Notes: generated by a model from the letters alone, not told the origin. A DNA stretch of 64,000 nt from Halosimplex salinum (GCF_003730195.1 NZ_QWGG01000013.1:62001-126000); one strand, 5' to 3'. Shown: positions 1 to 8,733, numbered from the stretch's first letter. Translations and numbers: made by a program.

Positions 1-98
1 AGCGCGAAGGCCCGGCCGACGGCGACGGCGAGCTCGGGCTCGAACTCGAACTCGAGTGGGACGAGAACGCCGACGACGGCTCGCTCTCGATCCAGTAA
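1..98 (+). CDS. amphi-Trp domain protein, C-terminal fragment
   Basis: This is the 3' end of a gene that enters from the left edge; the first complete codon is at position 3 and the TAA is at 96-98. The visible 31 residues alternate acidic and hydrophobic residues and include LELELEWDEN, then end in SLSIQ. Alternating beta-strand residues around a Trp close to the C-terminus fit the small haloarchaeal proteins annotated as amphi-Trp domain-containing. Their function is unknown to me. The family call is from memory of its C-terminal pattern, and the N-terminal two thirds lie outside the window. Confidence 0.6.
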   Translation, partial: REGPADGDGELGLELELEWDENADDGSLSIQ

Positions 99-476
99 CG
101 CCGCCACCGCTCCTCCAGTGCTGTGTTCGACGGGCAGCGACGTCTCTCACGGTGGTAAGCATGGACTACTCTGATCGAACGGAGAACGGCGTCGCTCGTC
201 GGTCGGTCACGAAAGGAATGGAAAGCGAACGCGTGGGTGAAAATCCCACGCGAACGCTTGCCGCCCTGAATTGGTCCCCGCTGACGCTTCGGCCCTCCAA
301 GCGAAGCGTCGCCTGTATCTCTTGCCGGGAATAACTTAAAAGTACCGACCCAGGTGCGAAATCGGCGTCTCTCGACCACGGTGGCGGCGACCGGCCGCCA
401 GTCGAGGGGCTCCCGTGAGCCGTTCAGTGAGGGGCCGACCGGGCGCATTTTAGTCGCTCGGGTGTAACTCGGAGAT
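99..476. other. 378-bp intergenic region with two strong inverted repeats
   Basis: No convincing protein gene is present. A plus-strand frame of about 57 codons from the ATG at 162 exists, but its third positions are much richer in A/T than in neighbouring genes. The region holds two inverted repeats (223-259 and 283-310), an AT-rich element CTTAAAAG at 335-342, and a TATA-like CATTTTAG at 446-453 that lies about 27 bp before the next gene's ATG and is probably its promoter. Confidence 0.6.
215..313 (-). ncRNA. candidate small structured RNA, strand uncertain
   Basis: Read on the minus strand, CTTTTAAG (342-335) is a TATA-like box, and about 26 bp further on the sequence enters a hairpin with perfect 9-bp arms GACGCTTCG/CGAAGCGTC (310-302 and 291-283). 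Its 10-base loop carries GGAGGG. A second hairpin (259-223) has an AAGCG/CGCTT base, a TT/TT internal loop, an 8-bp stem CGCGTGGG/CCCACGCG and loop ATTTTCA. It is followed by a pyrimidine-rich stretch that could end transcription. The arms are exact, so structure is likely. That it is transcribed, and from which strand, is inference; a terminator for the upstream plus-strand gene is an alternative. Confidence 0.3.
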
Positions 477-1196
477 ATGAAGATCCGCGGCGAGCGCGAG
501 TGCCAGGCGTGTGGAACCCGCTGGTCGTACTACGAGACGGGGAGCGTGGTCTGTCCGGACTGCGGGAGTCTGCGGAGCGTCGGACTCGACGACCCGACCG
601 AACACACGGCGAACCCCGCGAACCTCGACCTGACTGAGATACGCGCGCTGGTCGACGACGAACCCGTCGCGGACGTGGCCGAGGCGGCCGCCGAGCGCTG
701 TCGGGAGTTCGTCCGCAAGAGCGGGTTCGTCAGCGGGGGCGCCCTCCAGGTGCTCGACGACACCTATCTCGCAGCCATCGAACTCCGGTACGCGGGCGAG
801 GAGGTCGCGCGCTCGATGCGAGTCAGCGACGACGAGGAGTACTACGTCCTCGAACTCCTGCGCGGCGCCGACCGGGGCGAGCGCCCCCAGGCCGACGACG
901 TGCCCGAGTCGCTGCGGTCTGCCCGCGGGCTCGCGTACGCGGAGGCCGTCGACGCCTACCGCGCGGACGTGCGCCGCTACCTCGACGACAACCCCGACGA
1001 GACCGCCCGCTCGCTCCTCGCGACGCTCCGCGATCACCAGAAGCGCATCGAAGCGCTCGACGGCGACGTCTCCGCGCGGACCGCCGGGGAACTCGTCTAC
1101 GTCGCCCGCGCCATCGGTCGCGCGCTGATCGACGACGACGAGACCGCCCTGGCCGAGGCCCAGCGCCGACTCGACGACTTCGAGGTCGCTCTGTAG
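477..1196 (+). CDS. zinc-ribbon protein of a conserved haloarchaeal family (DUF7117-like)
   Basis: A 239-residue protein with an N-terminal zinc ribbon: C9-x2-C12 and C26-x2-C29. A long, acidic, mostly helical region follows with no recognisable catalytic motif. It resembles the haloarchaeal proteins I remember as DUF7117 or TFIIB-type zinc-ribbon proteins, whose role is not established. The ATG at 477 is preceded by CATTTTAG at 446-453, spacing that suits a leaderless transcript. It converges on folD, with 26 bp between the two stop codons. A nucleic-acid-linked role is possible because of the ribbon, but this is inference. Confidence 0.75.
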   Translation: MKIRGERECQACGTRWSYYETGSVVCPDCGSLRSVGLDDPTEHTANPANLDLTEIRALVDDEPVADVAEAAAERCREFVRKSGFVSGGALQVLDDTYLAAIELRYAGEEVARSMRVSDDEEYYVLELLRGADRGERPQADDVPESLRSARGLAYAEAVDAYRADVRRYLDDNPDETARSLLATLRDHQKRIEALDGDVSARTAGELVYVARAIGRALIDDDETALAEAQRRLDDFEVAL

Positions 1197-1222
1197 AACG
1201 GCTCCGCGCCGGCCGGTCTCGA

Positions 1223-2119
1223 CTACTCCGACAGCGCGCTCTCGACGCCGGACTGCAGCGCGGCGGCGTTGACGGTGTTGTACAGCAACATCGCGCGGGT
1301 CATCGGCCCGACGCCGCCGGGGACGGGCGTGATGGCCGACGCCTTCGCCTCGACGCTGTCGAAGTCCACGTCGCCGACCAGTTCGTAGCCCTTCTCGTTG
1401 TCCGCGTCGACCTGGTTGATGCCCACGTCGACGACGACCGCCCCCTCGCCGACCATCGAGGCGTCGATCATCTCGGGGACGCCGGCGGCCGCGACGAGGA
1501 TGTCAGCGCTCCGGGTCTTCTCGGCGAGGTTCTCGGTCCGGGAGTGACACACCGTCGTCGTCGCGTTGCCGCCGTCGGCCTTCTGGATCAGGAGGTTTGC
1601 CATCGGCTTGCCGACGAGGCGCGAGCGGCCGACGACGACCGCGTCCTTGCCCTCGGTCTCGACGTCGGTGGCGGCGAGCAGGCGCTGGATGCCGTGGGGG
1701 GTACAGGGCTTGTACCGGGCGTCGCCGGCGACGAGGCGGCCGATGTTCTCCGGGTGGAGCCCGTCCACGTCCTTCTCGGGGTCGATGCTCCGCAGCACCC
1801 GGCGGTCGTCGACCTGGTCCGGGACTGGCATCTGCACGAGGATGCCGTTCACGTCGTCGTCCGCGTTCAACTCGTCGATAGTGTCGTAGAGCTCCTCGGC
1901 GGGCGCGTCGGAGTCCAGTTCGACGTCGACTGTGTCGATGCCGACCTCCTCGCAGTCGTTCTGTTTCATCGAGACGTACGTCTCGCTGGCCGGGTCGTCG
2001 CTCATCAGCACCGTCGCCAGCGTCGGCGTGACGCCCTCGGTCTCGAGGTCGTCCACCGCGTCGCTGACTTCGTTCCGTACGTCCTCGGCCACCGCGTTGC
2101 CGTCGATGATCTCGGTCAT
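1223..2119 (-). CDS. folD: bifunctional methylenetetrahydrofolate dehydrogenase/methenyltetrahydrofolate cyclohydrolase
   Basis: FolD interconverts 5,10-methylene-, 5,10-methenyl- and 10-formyl-tetrahydrofolate in the cytoplasm, supplying one-carbon units to purine and other synthesis. The 298 residues match the family's usual size. Visible signatures are ETYVSMKQND with the active-site Tyr and Lys, QMPVPDQ, KDVDGLHPENIGRL, PCTPHGIQRLL and the nucleotide-binding VVGRSRLVGKPMA, ending with TPVPGGVGPMTRAML. The start is placed at the ATG at 2119 because conserved family sequence begins at MTEIIDG; the frame continues 10 codons upstream with no support. purF lies 32 kb away, so there is no operon link. 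Confidence 0.95.
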   Translation of the reverse strand: MTEIIDGNAVAEDVRNEVSDAVDDLETEGVTPTLATVLMSDDPASETYVSMKQNDCEEVGIDTVDVELDSDAPAEELYDTIDELNADDDVNGILVQMPVPDQVDDRRVLRSIDPEKDVDGLHPENIGRLVAGDARYKPCTPHGIQRLLAATDVETEGKDAVVVGRSRLVGKPMANLLIQKADGGNATTTVCHSRTENLAEKTRSADILVAAAGVPEMIDASMVGEGAVVVDVGINQVDADNEKGYELVGDVDFDSVEAKASAITPVPGGVGPMTRAMLLYNTVNAAALQSGVESALSE

Positions 2120-2170
2120 ACTCGAACGGGCGAGCGGCGGGCGTATCAACCTCCCGGAAACAGGGGCGCG

Positions 2171-2197
2171 ACAGTCGACACAGTCGACACAGTCGAG
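2171..2197. repeat. 9-bp tandem repeat, three copies
   Basis: ACAGTCGAC, ACAGTCGAC and ACAGTCGAG follow one another without gaps just upstream of folD. GTCGAC is a common haloarchaeal hexamer, so this may be simple slippage. No function is evident. Confidence 0.6.
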
Positions 2198-2233
2198 CGG
2201 CCGGCGGCCGCTCGACCCACCGCCGACGGTCGC

Positions 2234-2446
2234 TCAGGGGAGATATCGCCCGTCGCAGTCGTCACACACCTCTATGTCGTACTCGTCGCGGAGCGGTCCG
2301 ATCGAATCGCAGAGTTCGCACTCGCCGTACAGCGTGTCGAGGTAGTTCGAGGGCTGTCGTGGGGCGTCGCTCGGTCGATGCCGAAACGACGCGCTGTCCG
2401 TTGTGGATCGGGAGCCAGTCACCGTGGCTGAACGGAAGTCCTGCAC
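2234..2446 (-). CDS. small zinc-finger protein
   Basis: A 70-residue frame whose C-terminal half carries two CxxC knuckles, C43-x2-C46 and C61-x2-C64, in the context YGECELCDSIGPLR and YDIEVCDDCDGRYLP. This is the compact pattern of the many tiny CxxC...CxxC proteins of haloarchaea. The N-terminal 30 residues are low in information, so the true start could lie inside the frame; no other ATG is available before the cysteines. It lies 115 bp upstream of folD on the same strand. Function unknown. Real coding is likely for the last 40 residues and less sure for the start. Confidence 0.5.
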   Translation of the reverse strand: MQDFRSATVTGSRSTTDSASFRHRPSDAPRQPSNYLDTLYGECELCDSIGPLRDEYDIEVCDDCDGRYLP

Positions 2447-2613
2447 ACTGAAGTGGGTTTTCGCCGGTACCGAGGGAACCGGTGAATTCCGGGTTTCAGC
2501 CGCTCACACAGCGTCGTTCGGCAGCTCGGTCGCTCGCCGGACTCGAAGCGGGAGGCCGCGAACGGGCGACGAGGAATAACAGCACACTTGCCCCCGGAGG
2601 GCGAGACCCGAGT

Positions 2614-3714
2614 ATGCAGATCAACGACCGCCACCGGACGACAGAGGGCCGGGAGCGGGTGACGCTCGTCCCAGAGAGTCTGGACGACATGTGGCACCTC
2701 ACCTACATCATCGAGCCCGGTGACCTGGTGTCGGGGGACACGACGCGGCGGATCCAGCGCAACGACGACGACATGCGCGACACCGGCGGCGAGCGCGAGC
2801 ACATGTGGGTCGAGATCGAGGTCGAGGACGTGGAGTTCGCGAAGTTCGCCAACCGCCTCAGGGTCGGCGGCACCATCGTCGACTGCTCCCGCGAGGACCA
2901 GCTCGACTTCCACCACACGATCAACGTCGAGTCCTTCGAGGAACTCGAGGTCGAGAAGGTGTGGAAACCGGACCAGGAGGACCGACTCGAGGAAGCCGTC
3001 GAGGCCACGGAGAACCCCGACGTCGCCATCGCCACCGTCGAGGAGGGCGAGGCCCACGTCCACACCGTCGCCCAGTACGGCACGGAGGAACGGGCGAGTC
3101 TCACGGGGTCGAGCGGCAAGGAGCAGTCCACGCTCACCGGTTCGATGGGGAGAAGCGGCGGCGGGAGTTCGCGCGAGGATCTGTTCGAGGAACTCGCCGA
3201 GGTGCTCGCCCGGATGGAGGTCGACGCCGTCATCCTGGCGGGACCGGGCTTCACGAAACAGCAGGCGCTCGACTACATCGAGGAGAACGAACCGGAACTG
3301 GCCGACCTGATCACGACGGTCGACACGGCCGGCGTCGGCGACCGCGGCGTCCACGAGGTGCTCAAACGCGGCGCCGTCGACGAGGTGCAGACCCAGACCC
3401 GCATCTCGGCCGAGGCGGACCTCGTCGACGAGTTGACCGAGCGCATCGCGAAGGGGTCGGAAGTCGCGTACGGTCCCGACCAGGTCGCCGAGGCCGCCGA
3501 ATACGGCGCGATCGAGACGCTGATGGTCCTCGACGAGCGACTGCGCGAAGAGCGCGGCGACGAGGGCGAGTGGGAGATCGACGTCGACGACATCATCGAG
3601 ACGACCGAACAGAAAGGCGGCGAGGTGACGGTGTTCTCCGGCGAGTTCGACCCCGGCCAGCAGTTGCGCAACCTCGGCGGCATCGCCGCGTTGCTCCGGT
3701 ATCGCATCGATTGA
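2614..3714 (+). CDS. pelA: mRNA surveillance protein pelota (Dom34)
   Basis: Pelota works with an EF1A/ABCE1-type partner to rescue stalled ribosomes and lacks the peptide-release GGQ of eRF1. The 366 residues show the full family architecture: an Sm-like N domain (about 1-130, with [16 protein letters not shown] and the [14 protein letters not shown] strand), a central eRF1_2-like domain (about 130-255, with [20 protein letters not shown]) and a C domain (about 260-366, ending [22 protein letters not shown]). No GGQ is seen. The start is the ATG at 2614, where homology begins; GGAGG at 2596-2600 is a rather distant ribosome-binding site. Confidence 0.95.
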   Translation: MQINDRHRTTEGRERVTLVPESLDDMWHLTYIIEPGDLVSGDTTRRIQRNDDDMRDTGGEREHMWVEIEVEDVEFAKFANRLRVGGTIVDCSREDQLDFHHTINVESFEELEVEKVWKPDQEDRLEEAVEATENPDVAIATVEEGEAHVHTVAQYGTEERASLTGSSGKEQSTLTGSMGRSGGGSSREDLFEELAEVLARMEVDAVILAGPGFTKQQALDYIEENEPELADLITTVDTAGVGDRGVHEVLKRGAVDEVQTQTRISAEADLVDELTERIAKGSEVAYGPDQVAEAAEYGAIETLMVLDERLREERGDEGEWEIDVDDIIETTEQKGGEVTVFSGEFDPGQQLRNLGGIAALLRYRID

Positions 3715-3825
3715 GGAGGGCGACCCGGTCGCGGCCGATCGACCACGTCGCACCTCTCAGGGTTGATAACGGCGGCGAAAGGGTTTACGTGGTTCTTCAT
3801 GAACGATTGGTAACTACACGCGCTC

Positions 3826-4986
3826 ATGGGATTCGAACAACGCCAGGACTTCGCGCGGCAGGTCGCGGACCTCAACAAGTACGGACAGGCGTTGAACCAG
3901 TGTGAGACGGTCGACGAGGTGGTGTCGCTCACGCTGGAAGCGATCACGATCCTGTTCGAACTGACGGACGTGACCGTGATCGAGGTCCGCGAGTCGGACC
4001 TCTACGTCGTCGGCAGCACGAACCCGGAACTCTCCGCGGGTGCGACGCCGAGCGACGCGGCACGGCGCGCACACGAGACGGGCGAGTCCGTCACCGTGAC
4101 CGGCGACGACGCGGGGATCGACGCCGACTCGGAGACGACGGCGACGCTGGCCGTCCCGGAGGGCATCGTCGACGAGACGGTCTGCGTGATCGTCGTCCGG
4201 TCGAGTTCGGCCGCAGAGTTCGGAGACGAGGTCGTCAAGCCGATGGAGATCCTCGCGACCCACGCCGCGACGGCGATCAGCAACATCCGCTCGCGCGAGC
4301 GACTCGAACGCGCTCGACAGGACCTGGAGACGCGCAAGGAGCTGATCGAGATGTACGACCGCCTCCTGCGCCACGACATCGGCAACGACCTGCAGGTCAT
4401 CGCCGGGTTCGCAGACGCCGTCGAACAGGAGATCGAGGACGAGGAAGCCAGCGAGTACGTCGCCAAGATACAGCGCGCCTCGCGCAACTCCGCCGACCTC
4501 GTCGAACGAGTCGGCGACCTCGTCTCGACGCTCGAACGGCAGCGCGAACCGGAACCGCGGGAGCTGTCGCCCCTCCTCGAACGCACCGTCGCGGACGCGA
4601 CCGACCAGTACGAGGCCCTCTCCGTCGAGTTCGACGCCGCCGAGTTCGACCATCGCGTCTACGCCGGCGACCTCCTCGACTCCGTGTTCACGAACGTCCT
4701 CACGAACGCCGCGGTCCACAACGACGGCGAGGTGACCGTCCGTCTGTACGCCGACACCGCCTCGCCCGACCGCCTCGTCGTCGGGATAGCAGACGACGGC
4801 TCCGGCGTCGCGCCCGACTTCCGGGAGGAGATCTTCGAGATGGGCGCCAAGGGCGACGACAGCGACGGCACCGGCTTCGGACTCGGGTTCGTCCGCGCGC
4901 TCACGGAGTCCTACGGCGGGAGCGTCGCAGTCGGCGAGAGCGACGCCGGCGGCGCGGACTTCCACGTTACGCTCGAACGGGTCTGA
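3826..4986 (+). CDS. GAF-domain sensor histidine kinase
   Basis: A soluble 386-residue kinase. Residues of about 20-155 form a GAF-like sensor. A coiled linker leads to the dimerisation helix with the phosphoacceptor His183 in RLLRHDIGNDLQV. The ATPase domain follows with an N box (NVLTNAAVHND, about 290), G1 (ADDGSGVAP) and G2 (GTGFGLGFVRAL). There are no membrane segments, so the signal is cytoplasmic. No response regulator is adjacent; the nearest in the window, at 36.6 kb, is not obviously linked. The upstream 110 bp has GGGTTTACG near 3780 as a possible promoter element. Ligand and partner are unknown. Confidence 0.9.
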   Translation: MGFEQRQDFARQVADLNKYGQALNQCETVDEVVSLTLEAITILFELTDVTVIEVRESDLYVVGSTNPELSAGATPSDAARRAHETGESVTVTGDDAGIDADSETTATLAVPEGIVDETVCVIVVRSSSAAEFGDEVVKPMEILATHAATAISNIRSRERLERARQDLETRKELIEMYDRLLRHDIGNDLQVIAGFADAVEQEIEDEEASEYVAKIQRASRNSADLVERVGDLVSTLERQREPEPRELSPLLERTVADATDQYEALSVEFDAAEFDHRVYAGDLLDSVFTNVLTNAAVHNDGEVTVRLYADTASPDRLVVGIADDGSGVAPDFREEIFEMGAKGDDSDGTGFGLGFVRALTESYGGSVAVGESDAGGADFHVTLERV

Positions 4987-5040
4987 CTCGCTGGAACCGA
5001 CGTTTATGCCGCGGGCGACCCACGATCCGATAGAGGACCC

Positions 5041-5478
5041 ATGGACCACGTCACCGGCGACTGGGCGCGCGAGCGGACGGAACAGTTCCTCGACGAACAG
5101 ACCATCCCCGTCAGGCTCGCGACGCACACGCCGGGGGGCGGTCTCTGGATGCTCTCGCTGTGGTACCGCTACCGCGACGGCCGACTGGAGTGTGCCACCA
5201 GCGCGAGCGCGAAAGTCGTCGACTACCTCCGAGACGACCCCGAGATCGCCTTCGAGATATCGACCAACGACGTGCCCTATCGCGGCGTCCGCGGGTCGGG
5301 CACCGCCACCGTCGAACCCGACGAGGAGAAGGCGGTCCTGCGCGCCCTCGTCGAGCGCTACCTCGACGACACCGACTCCGGGCTGGCGAAAGCGCTCCTC
5401 TCGCCCGACCGCGACGAGGTCCGGATCGGTATCGACGTCGAGCGGGCCTACACCTGGGACTTCTCCGACCGGATGTGA
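5041..5478 (+). CDS. pyridoxamine 5'-phosphate oxidase-like FMN/F420 split-barrel protein
   Basis: A 145-residue single-domain protein with the split beta-barrel pattern of the PNPOx-like superfamily: IPVRLATHTPGGGLWMLSLWYRYRDGRLECATSASAKVVDYLRDDPEIAFEI read in segments as strand-turn-strand blocks, then RGVRGSGTATVEPDEEK. Members bind FMN, F420 or haem and reduce or sense small substrates; the particular cofactor cannot be read from sequence. The ATG at 5041 follows the TATA-like CGTTTATGCC (5000-5009) by about 36 bp, leaving a short leader. It stands alone between the kinase gene and a repeat array. Confidence 0.8.
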   Translation: MDHVTGDWARERTEQFLDEQTIPVRLATHTPGGGLWMLSLWYRYRDGRLECATSASAKVVDYLRDDPEIAFEISTNDVPYRGVRGSGTATVEPDEEKAVLRALVERYLDDTDSGLAKALLSPDRDEVRIGIDVERAYTWDFSDRM

Positions 5479-5482
5479 GTCG

Positions 5483-5542
5483 GCGACCGGAGGGTCGGCC
5501 ATCGGAGCGTCTGCCATCGGAGCGTCGACCATCGGAGAGTCG
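5483..5542. repeat. 15-bp tandem repeat, four copies
   Basis: Four adjacent 15-base units starting at 5483, 5498, 5513 and 5528, with core CCATCGGAGCGTC; the first and last copies diverge at a few bases. The array begins just after the split-barrel gene's stop and lies in the intergenic space between two convergent genes. Confidence 0.85.
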
Positions 5543-5617
5543 TCGCCGAACGGACAGCCCACGAGCGCGTCGTCGGTACCGTGATACACGTCTGACTGTC
5601 CGAACCCCTGCCGCCGC

Positions 5618-6370
5618 TCACGCGACGTAGCGCGTCCGGAGGTACGTGTAGAGGTCGTCGACGAGACCGGGGCCGTCGGTCCAGAACCCGTGATACGAGC
5701 CGGGGGTTCGCTCCGCGGCGAGGAGGGCGCATTTGTACAGCTCCCCGTCGGCCCCGCCGTCGAAGACGAAAAACCAGTACTGACCGATTTCGGCGCTCTC
5801 CGGCGAGACGACTCCTATCGAGTCGTCGAGGTCGAGGTCGGCGGTGTCGCGGTCGGGGTCGGCAGCGTCGTCGAGAAACACCGTGATCGACAGGTCGGTC
5901 TCCCGGGCCAGTCGGTTGTAGAGCGGCGTCTGTGCGGCGAGTGCTTCGGCGCGCTGGAAGCCGACGTACACGGTTCCGGTTCCGACTCGCCAGGCGCGCT
6001 CCTCGAACTCGCGGACGATCGCGACCAGCTGGCGTCGCTCGAACGACGTGAACACGGTCCTGTCGAGCACGTCCAGGATCTCGCCGAGGTCGACCTCGGA
6101 GTCGGCCAGTACCTGGGGCGGGTGGGTCTCGGGCGAGAGTATCTGTTCGAGCTGGTCGGTACCGAGCGCGCCCAGAAACGTGCCCTCGGCGTCCCGGACG
6201 ACGACGAAATCGTCGCCCTCCCGGTCAGAGAACTGTCGCCGTGTGACGTCGACGTTCCGCGTCGAGAACTGCGATTCGAGGGCCGTGGCGACGGCGGCGT
6301 CGTCGGTGTGGACTTCGAGCGTCTTCCGGCGGGCCTCGACGCTGTCGACGAAGTCGGAGAGCGTCTCCAT
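5618..6370 (-). CDS. DICT-type sensory domain protein
   Basis: A 250-residue soluble protein. The N-terminal half (VEARRKTLEVHTDDAAVATALESQ, DDFVVVRDAEGTFLGALG) and the C-terminal half (YNRLARETDLSITVFL, IGQYWFFVFDGG, CALLAAERTPGSYHGFWTDG) resemble the DICT sensory domain, a signalling module common in haloarchaea and often coupled to transcription regulators. No enzyme motif is seen. It starts 15 bp after the winged-helix gene on the same strand, so the two are probably co-transcribed and may act together. The stimulus is unknown. Confidence 0.75.
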   Translation of the reverse strand: METLSDFVDSVEARRKTLEVHTDDAAVATALESQFSTRNVDVTRRQFSDREGDDFVVVRDAEGTFLGALGTDQLEQILSPETHPPQVLADSEVDLGEILDVLDRTVFTSFERRQLVAIVREFEERAWRVGTGTVYVGFQRAEALAAQTPLYNRLARETDLSITVFLDDAADPDRDTADLDLDDSIGVVSPESAEIGQYWFFVFDGGADGELYKCALLAAERTPGSYHGFWTDGPGLVDDLYTYLRTRYVA

Positions 6371-6385
6371 CTCTGGGCTCGTGTC

Positions 6386-6754
6386 TCAGTCCACCTGTTC
6401 CAGCAGTGCGGAGACGGCAGGTGAAATCGTGGTATCCGTGACGGTGCAGTCGTCGGGGTCGTAGTCGACGAGTCCACAGGCGGCGAGTAGCGGGAGCGTC
6501 TTGTGGTGGAGTACGGCCCGGTTCGAATCGCGCTCGCTCGGCCCGACGACCGACCCCGTCGCTGCCGCCTCGGAGCCAGCCACGACGTCCGCGAGTCGCG
6601 ACAGCGGAGCGGTCGAGTCTTCCGAGAGGTGCCGGAGGACCACACGAGCACGCGGGTCCGCGAGCGCCCGGATCCGCGCCTCGGAGAGGCGGTCCAGCGT
6701 CTCGGCCTCGATCCGGCCCGTGTCGGTCACGGCGGATTGTGGATCATCGACCAT
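6386..6754 (-). CDS. winged-helix regulator (DUF7344-like)
   Basis: A 122-residue protein with a winged-helix pattern: LSEARIRALADPRARVVLRHLSE as the first helices, then a segment reading NRAVLHHKTLPLLAACGLVDYDPDD as recognition helix and wing. This matches the small haloarchaeal DNA-binding-like proteins I remember as DUF7344. The ATG at 6754 is chosen over one 14 codons upstream because CTTAAG at 6776-6781 lies about 24 bp before it, right for a leaderless start. It heads a probable two-gene unit with the DICT protein. Confidence 0.75.
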   Translation of the reverse strand: MVDDPQSAVTDTGRIEAETLDRLSEARIRALADPRARVVLRHLSEDSTAPLSRLADVVAGSEAAATGSVVGPSERDSNRAVLHHKTLPLLAACGLVDYDPDDCTVTDTTISPAVSALLEQVD

Positions 6755-6935
6755 GTACGATCCTGGTCTGCCCGGCTTAAGTACCTGACCGGCCACCAGC
6801 TAGTTCTGCGGGTTCCGACAGTGGCCTGCGGTCGCCCGGTCGATACTACCCGGATTCGCGGAATCGGCGCGGTAAAACTGGATCCTCTGTGAAACGCTCA
6901 CAGGGTAGACCGGATCCGGGACCCTCGTGACCGAA

Positions 6936-7709
6936 TCACTCGATATCGAGGGAGAGTCCGTCCGACGCGAACCGAACGTCCCCGTCGTACCGGTCGCCGA
7001 TCGACTCCAGCATCCCCTCGTGTTCGCCGTCCGTGTGGGGGTAGAGGTGGGTCAGGTACACTCGGCCGACCTCGCCGTCGGCGGCCGCGAGCACGCGTCC
7101 CAGTTCGCCGGGCGTCGGGTGGTTGTCGACGTCGACGGAGTCCGGGAAGGAGCAGTCGTGAGCCAGGACGGCGGCGCCGTCGGCGAACTCGACCAGTTCG
7201 GGGAACGCCTCGGTGTCGCCGCTGAACACGAACGAGGGCGCGTCGCCGTCGGTCCCGTCGACCCCCGACTCCGCGAAGCGGTAGGCCAGACAGTACATCG
7301 AGTGTCGGACCTCGAGCGCAGAGACGTCGAAGCCCGCGAGCGAGAACGACTCCGCGCCGACCTCCCTGAAGGAGAGGTCTACGCGGTCCTGCATGTAGTC
7401 GTGCACCGCCAGCAGGTCCGTGACTAGCTCCTCCGTTCCCTCCGGGCCGGCGATGGTCAGTTCGATCGCGCCCGAGAGCCAGCGAGCCTTCAGGAGCGGC
7501 ATCAGGTCCGAGACGTGGTCGAGGTGGTGGTGGGTCAGGAGGACGGCGTCGAGCCCCTCGTAGCCGACGTTCGTCCGCTGGAGGCCGTGGAGGACGCCGC
7601 TGCCGCAGTCGACGAGGAGGTCTTCGTCGGCCGACTCCAGCAGGATACCGGTCTGGAACCGCTCGCCGGTCGGCATCGCGCTCCCGGTGCCGAGGAATGT
7701 GACGCGCAT
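6936..7709 (-). CDS. metallo-beta-lactamase-fold hydrolase, RNase Z-like
   Basis: A 257-residue enzyme of the metallo-beta-lactamase fold with FLGTGSAMP at the N-terminus, the di-metal motif THHHLDH (59-65), AVLAHDCSFPD and a late VYLTHLYPH. This is the ElaC/RNase Z-like branch, but it is shorter than typical tRNase Z and I do not see a clear exosite arm, so tRNA processing is not assured; a phosphodiesterase role is equally possible. The start is decided by a perfect ribosome-binding site, AAGGAGGTGAT, immediately upstream of the ATG at 7709. It is the clearest Shine-Dalgarno in the window. Confidence 0.85.
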   Translation of the reverse strand: MRVTFLGTGSAMPTGERFQTGILLESADEDLLVDCGSGVLHGLQRTNVGYEGLDAVLLTHHHLDHVSDLMPLLKARWLSGAIELTIAGPEGTEELVTDLLAVHDYMQDRVDLSFREVGAESFSLAGFDVSALEVRHSMYCLAYRFAESGVDGTDGDAPSFVFSGDTEAFPELVEFADGAAVLAHDCSFPDSVDVDNHPTPGELGRVLAAADGEVGRVYLTHLYPHTDGEHEGMLESIGDRYDGDVRFASDGLSLDIE

Positions 7710-7767
7710 ATCACCTCCTTCGATCCCCGGAGGAAAAGGCTTCTTCGCCGCTGGCGACAGGAGTCCC

Positions 7768-8688
7768 CTACTTCCCGCCGTCACGGACCTCGTCCAGCGT
7801 CGACCGGATCTCCTCGCGCTCGTCGGGGTCGGGGAGTTCGAGCGGCGGACGGAGTTCGGGGTCGTCGAGCAGCCCCAGATGGGCGAGCATCACTTTCGTC
7901 GTCCCGGCGAACCCGTAGTTCGAGCCACAGCGGAACAGCGGGTCGATGCTGTGGCGCTGGCTGTCGCGAGCGCGGTCGTGGTCGCCCTCTCGGACTGCCT
8001 CGACCGCGTCGTTCAGCGCACCGGGGATCACGTGCGACAGCGAGTTGACGCCGGCGTCCATGCCCATGTAGAGACCGGGGACGAGCTGTCCGTCGAAGCC
8101 TTGCAACATCTCGAACTCGTCGGGGACGCGGTCGAGAACTTCGGTCACGTGGGTCATGTCGCCGCTGGTGTCCTTGAGTCCGACGACGGCGTCGCGGTCG
8201 GCGAGCGCTTCGACCGTCTCCGGGGCGATCTCCTCGTCGACGACCGAGGGGATGTTGTAGAGGTAGATCGGGATCGGACTGTCCGCGACGACGCGCTCGA
8301 AGAACGCCTGGTTGCTCGACGGGTCGGACGGGGCGACGTAGTACGGCGAGACGGTCAGCGCGGCGTCGGCGCCGGCGTCGGCCACGTCGGCGATCCGGTC
8401 GCGCACGGTCTCGACGGCGGTGCCCGCGGCGCCGGCCACGACGGGCGCGTCCGCCGGTGCGGCGTCGACCGTGGTCTCGACCACCGCCCGGCGTTCGTCC
8501 TGTGTCAGACTGGCGAATTCGCCGGTGGTTCCACAGGGGACGAAGCCGTCCACGCCGCGTTCGGCGAGGTGTACGACGACGGTGGCGAGGGCGTCGTGGT
8601 CCACGGCGCCGTCGTCGAAGGGCGTTACCAGCGGACAGAGGACTCGCGTCGAGTTCGAGAGCACGCGTTCGGTTGGGTCGCCAGCCAC
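7768..8688 (-). CDS. dihydrodipicolinate synthase/N-acetylneuraminate lyase family aldolase
   Basis: A class I aldolase of the DapA/NanA family with PCGTTGEFASL (substrate carboxylate loop), PIYLYNIPS with the catalytic Tyr, and VVGLKDTSGD with the Schiff-base Lys. It condenses or cleaves pyruvate-type substrates. Whether it is lysine-pathway DapA or a sugar-acid aldolase cannot be settled; the C-terminal half is less typical of DapA. There is no ATG near the conserved start. GTG at 8688 sits about 25 bp after AAATATCT (8716-8709), consistent with a leaderless start; GTG at 8664 is the alternative. Confidence 0.85.
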   Translation of the reverse strand: MAGDPTERVLSNSTRVLCPLVTPFDDGAVDHDALATVVVHLAERGVDGFVPCGTTGEFASLTQDERRAVVETTVDAAPADAPVVAGAAGTAVETVRDRIADVADAGADAALTVSPYYVAPSDPSSNQAFFERVVADSPIPIYLYNIPSVVDEEIAPETVEALADRDAVVGLKDTSGDMTHVTEVLDRVPDEFEMLQGFDGQLVPGLYMGMDAGVNSLSHVIPGALNDAVEAVREGDHDRARDSQRHSIDPLFRCGSNYGFAGTTKVMLAHLGLLDDPELRPPLELPDPDEREEIRSTLDEVRDGGK

Positions 8689-8733
8689 TTGGACCTGTCC
8701 GCGCGACAAGATATTTGCCGCCGAGCGGCGGAC

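Noticed and set aside
162-334. 57-codon plus-strand frame beginning MDYSDRTENG
   Set aside because: Third codon positions are much poorer in G/C than in neighbouring genes, and the frame runs through two exact hairpins that explain the sequence better.
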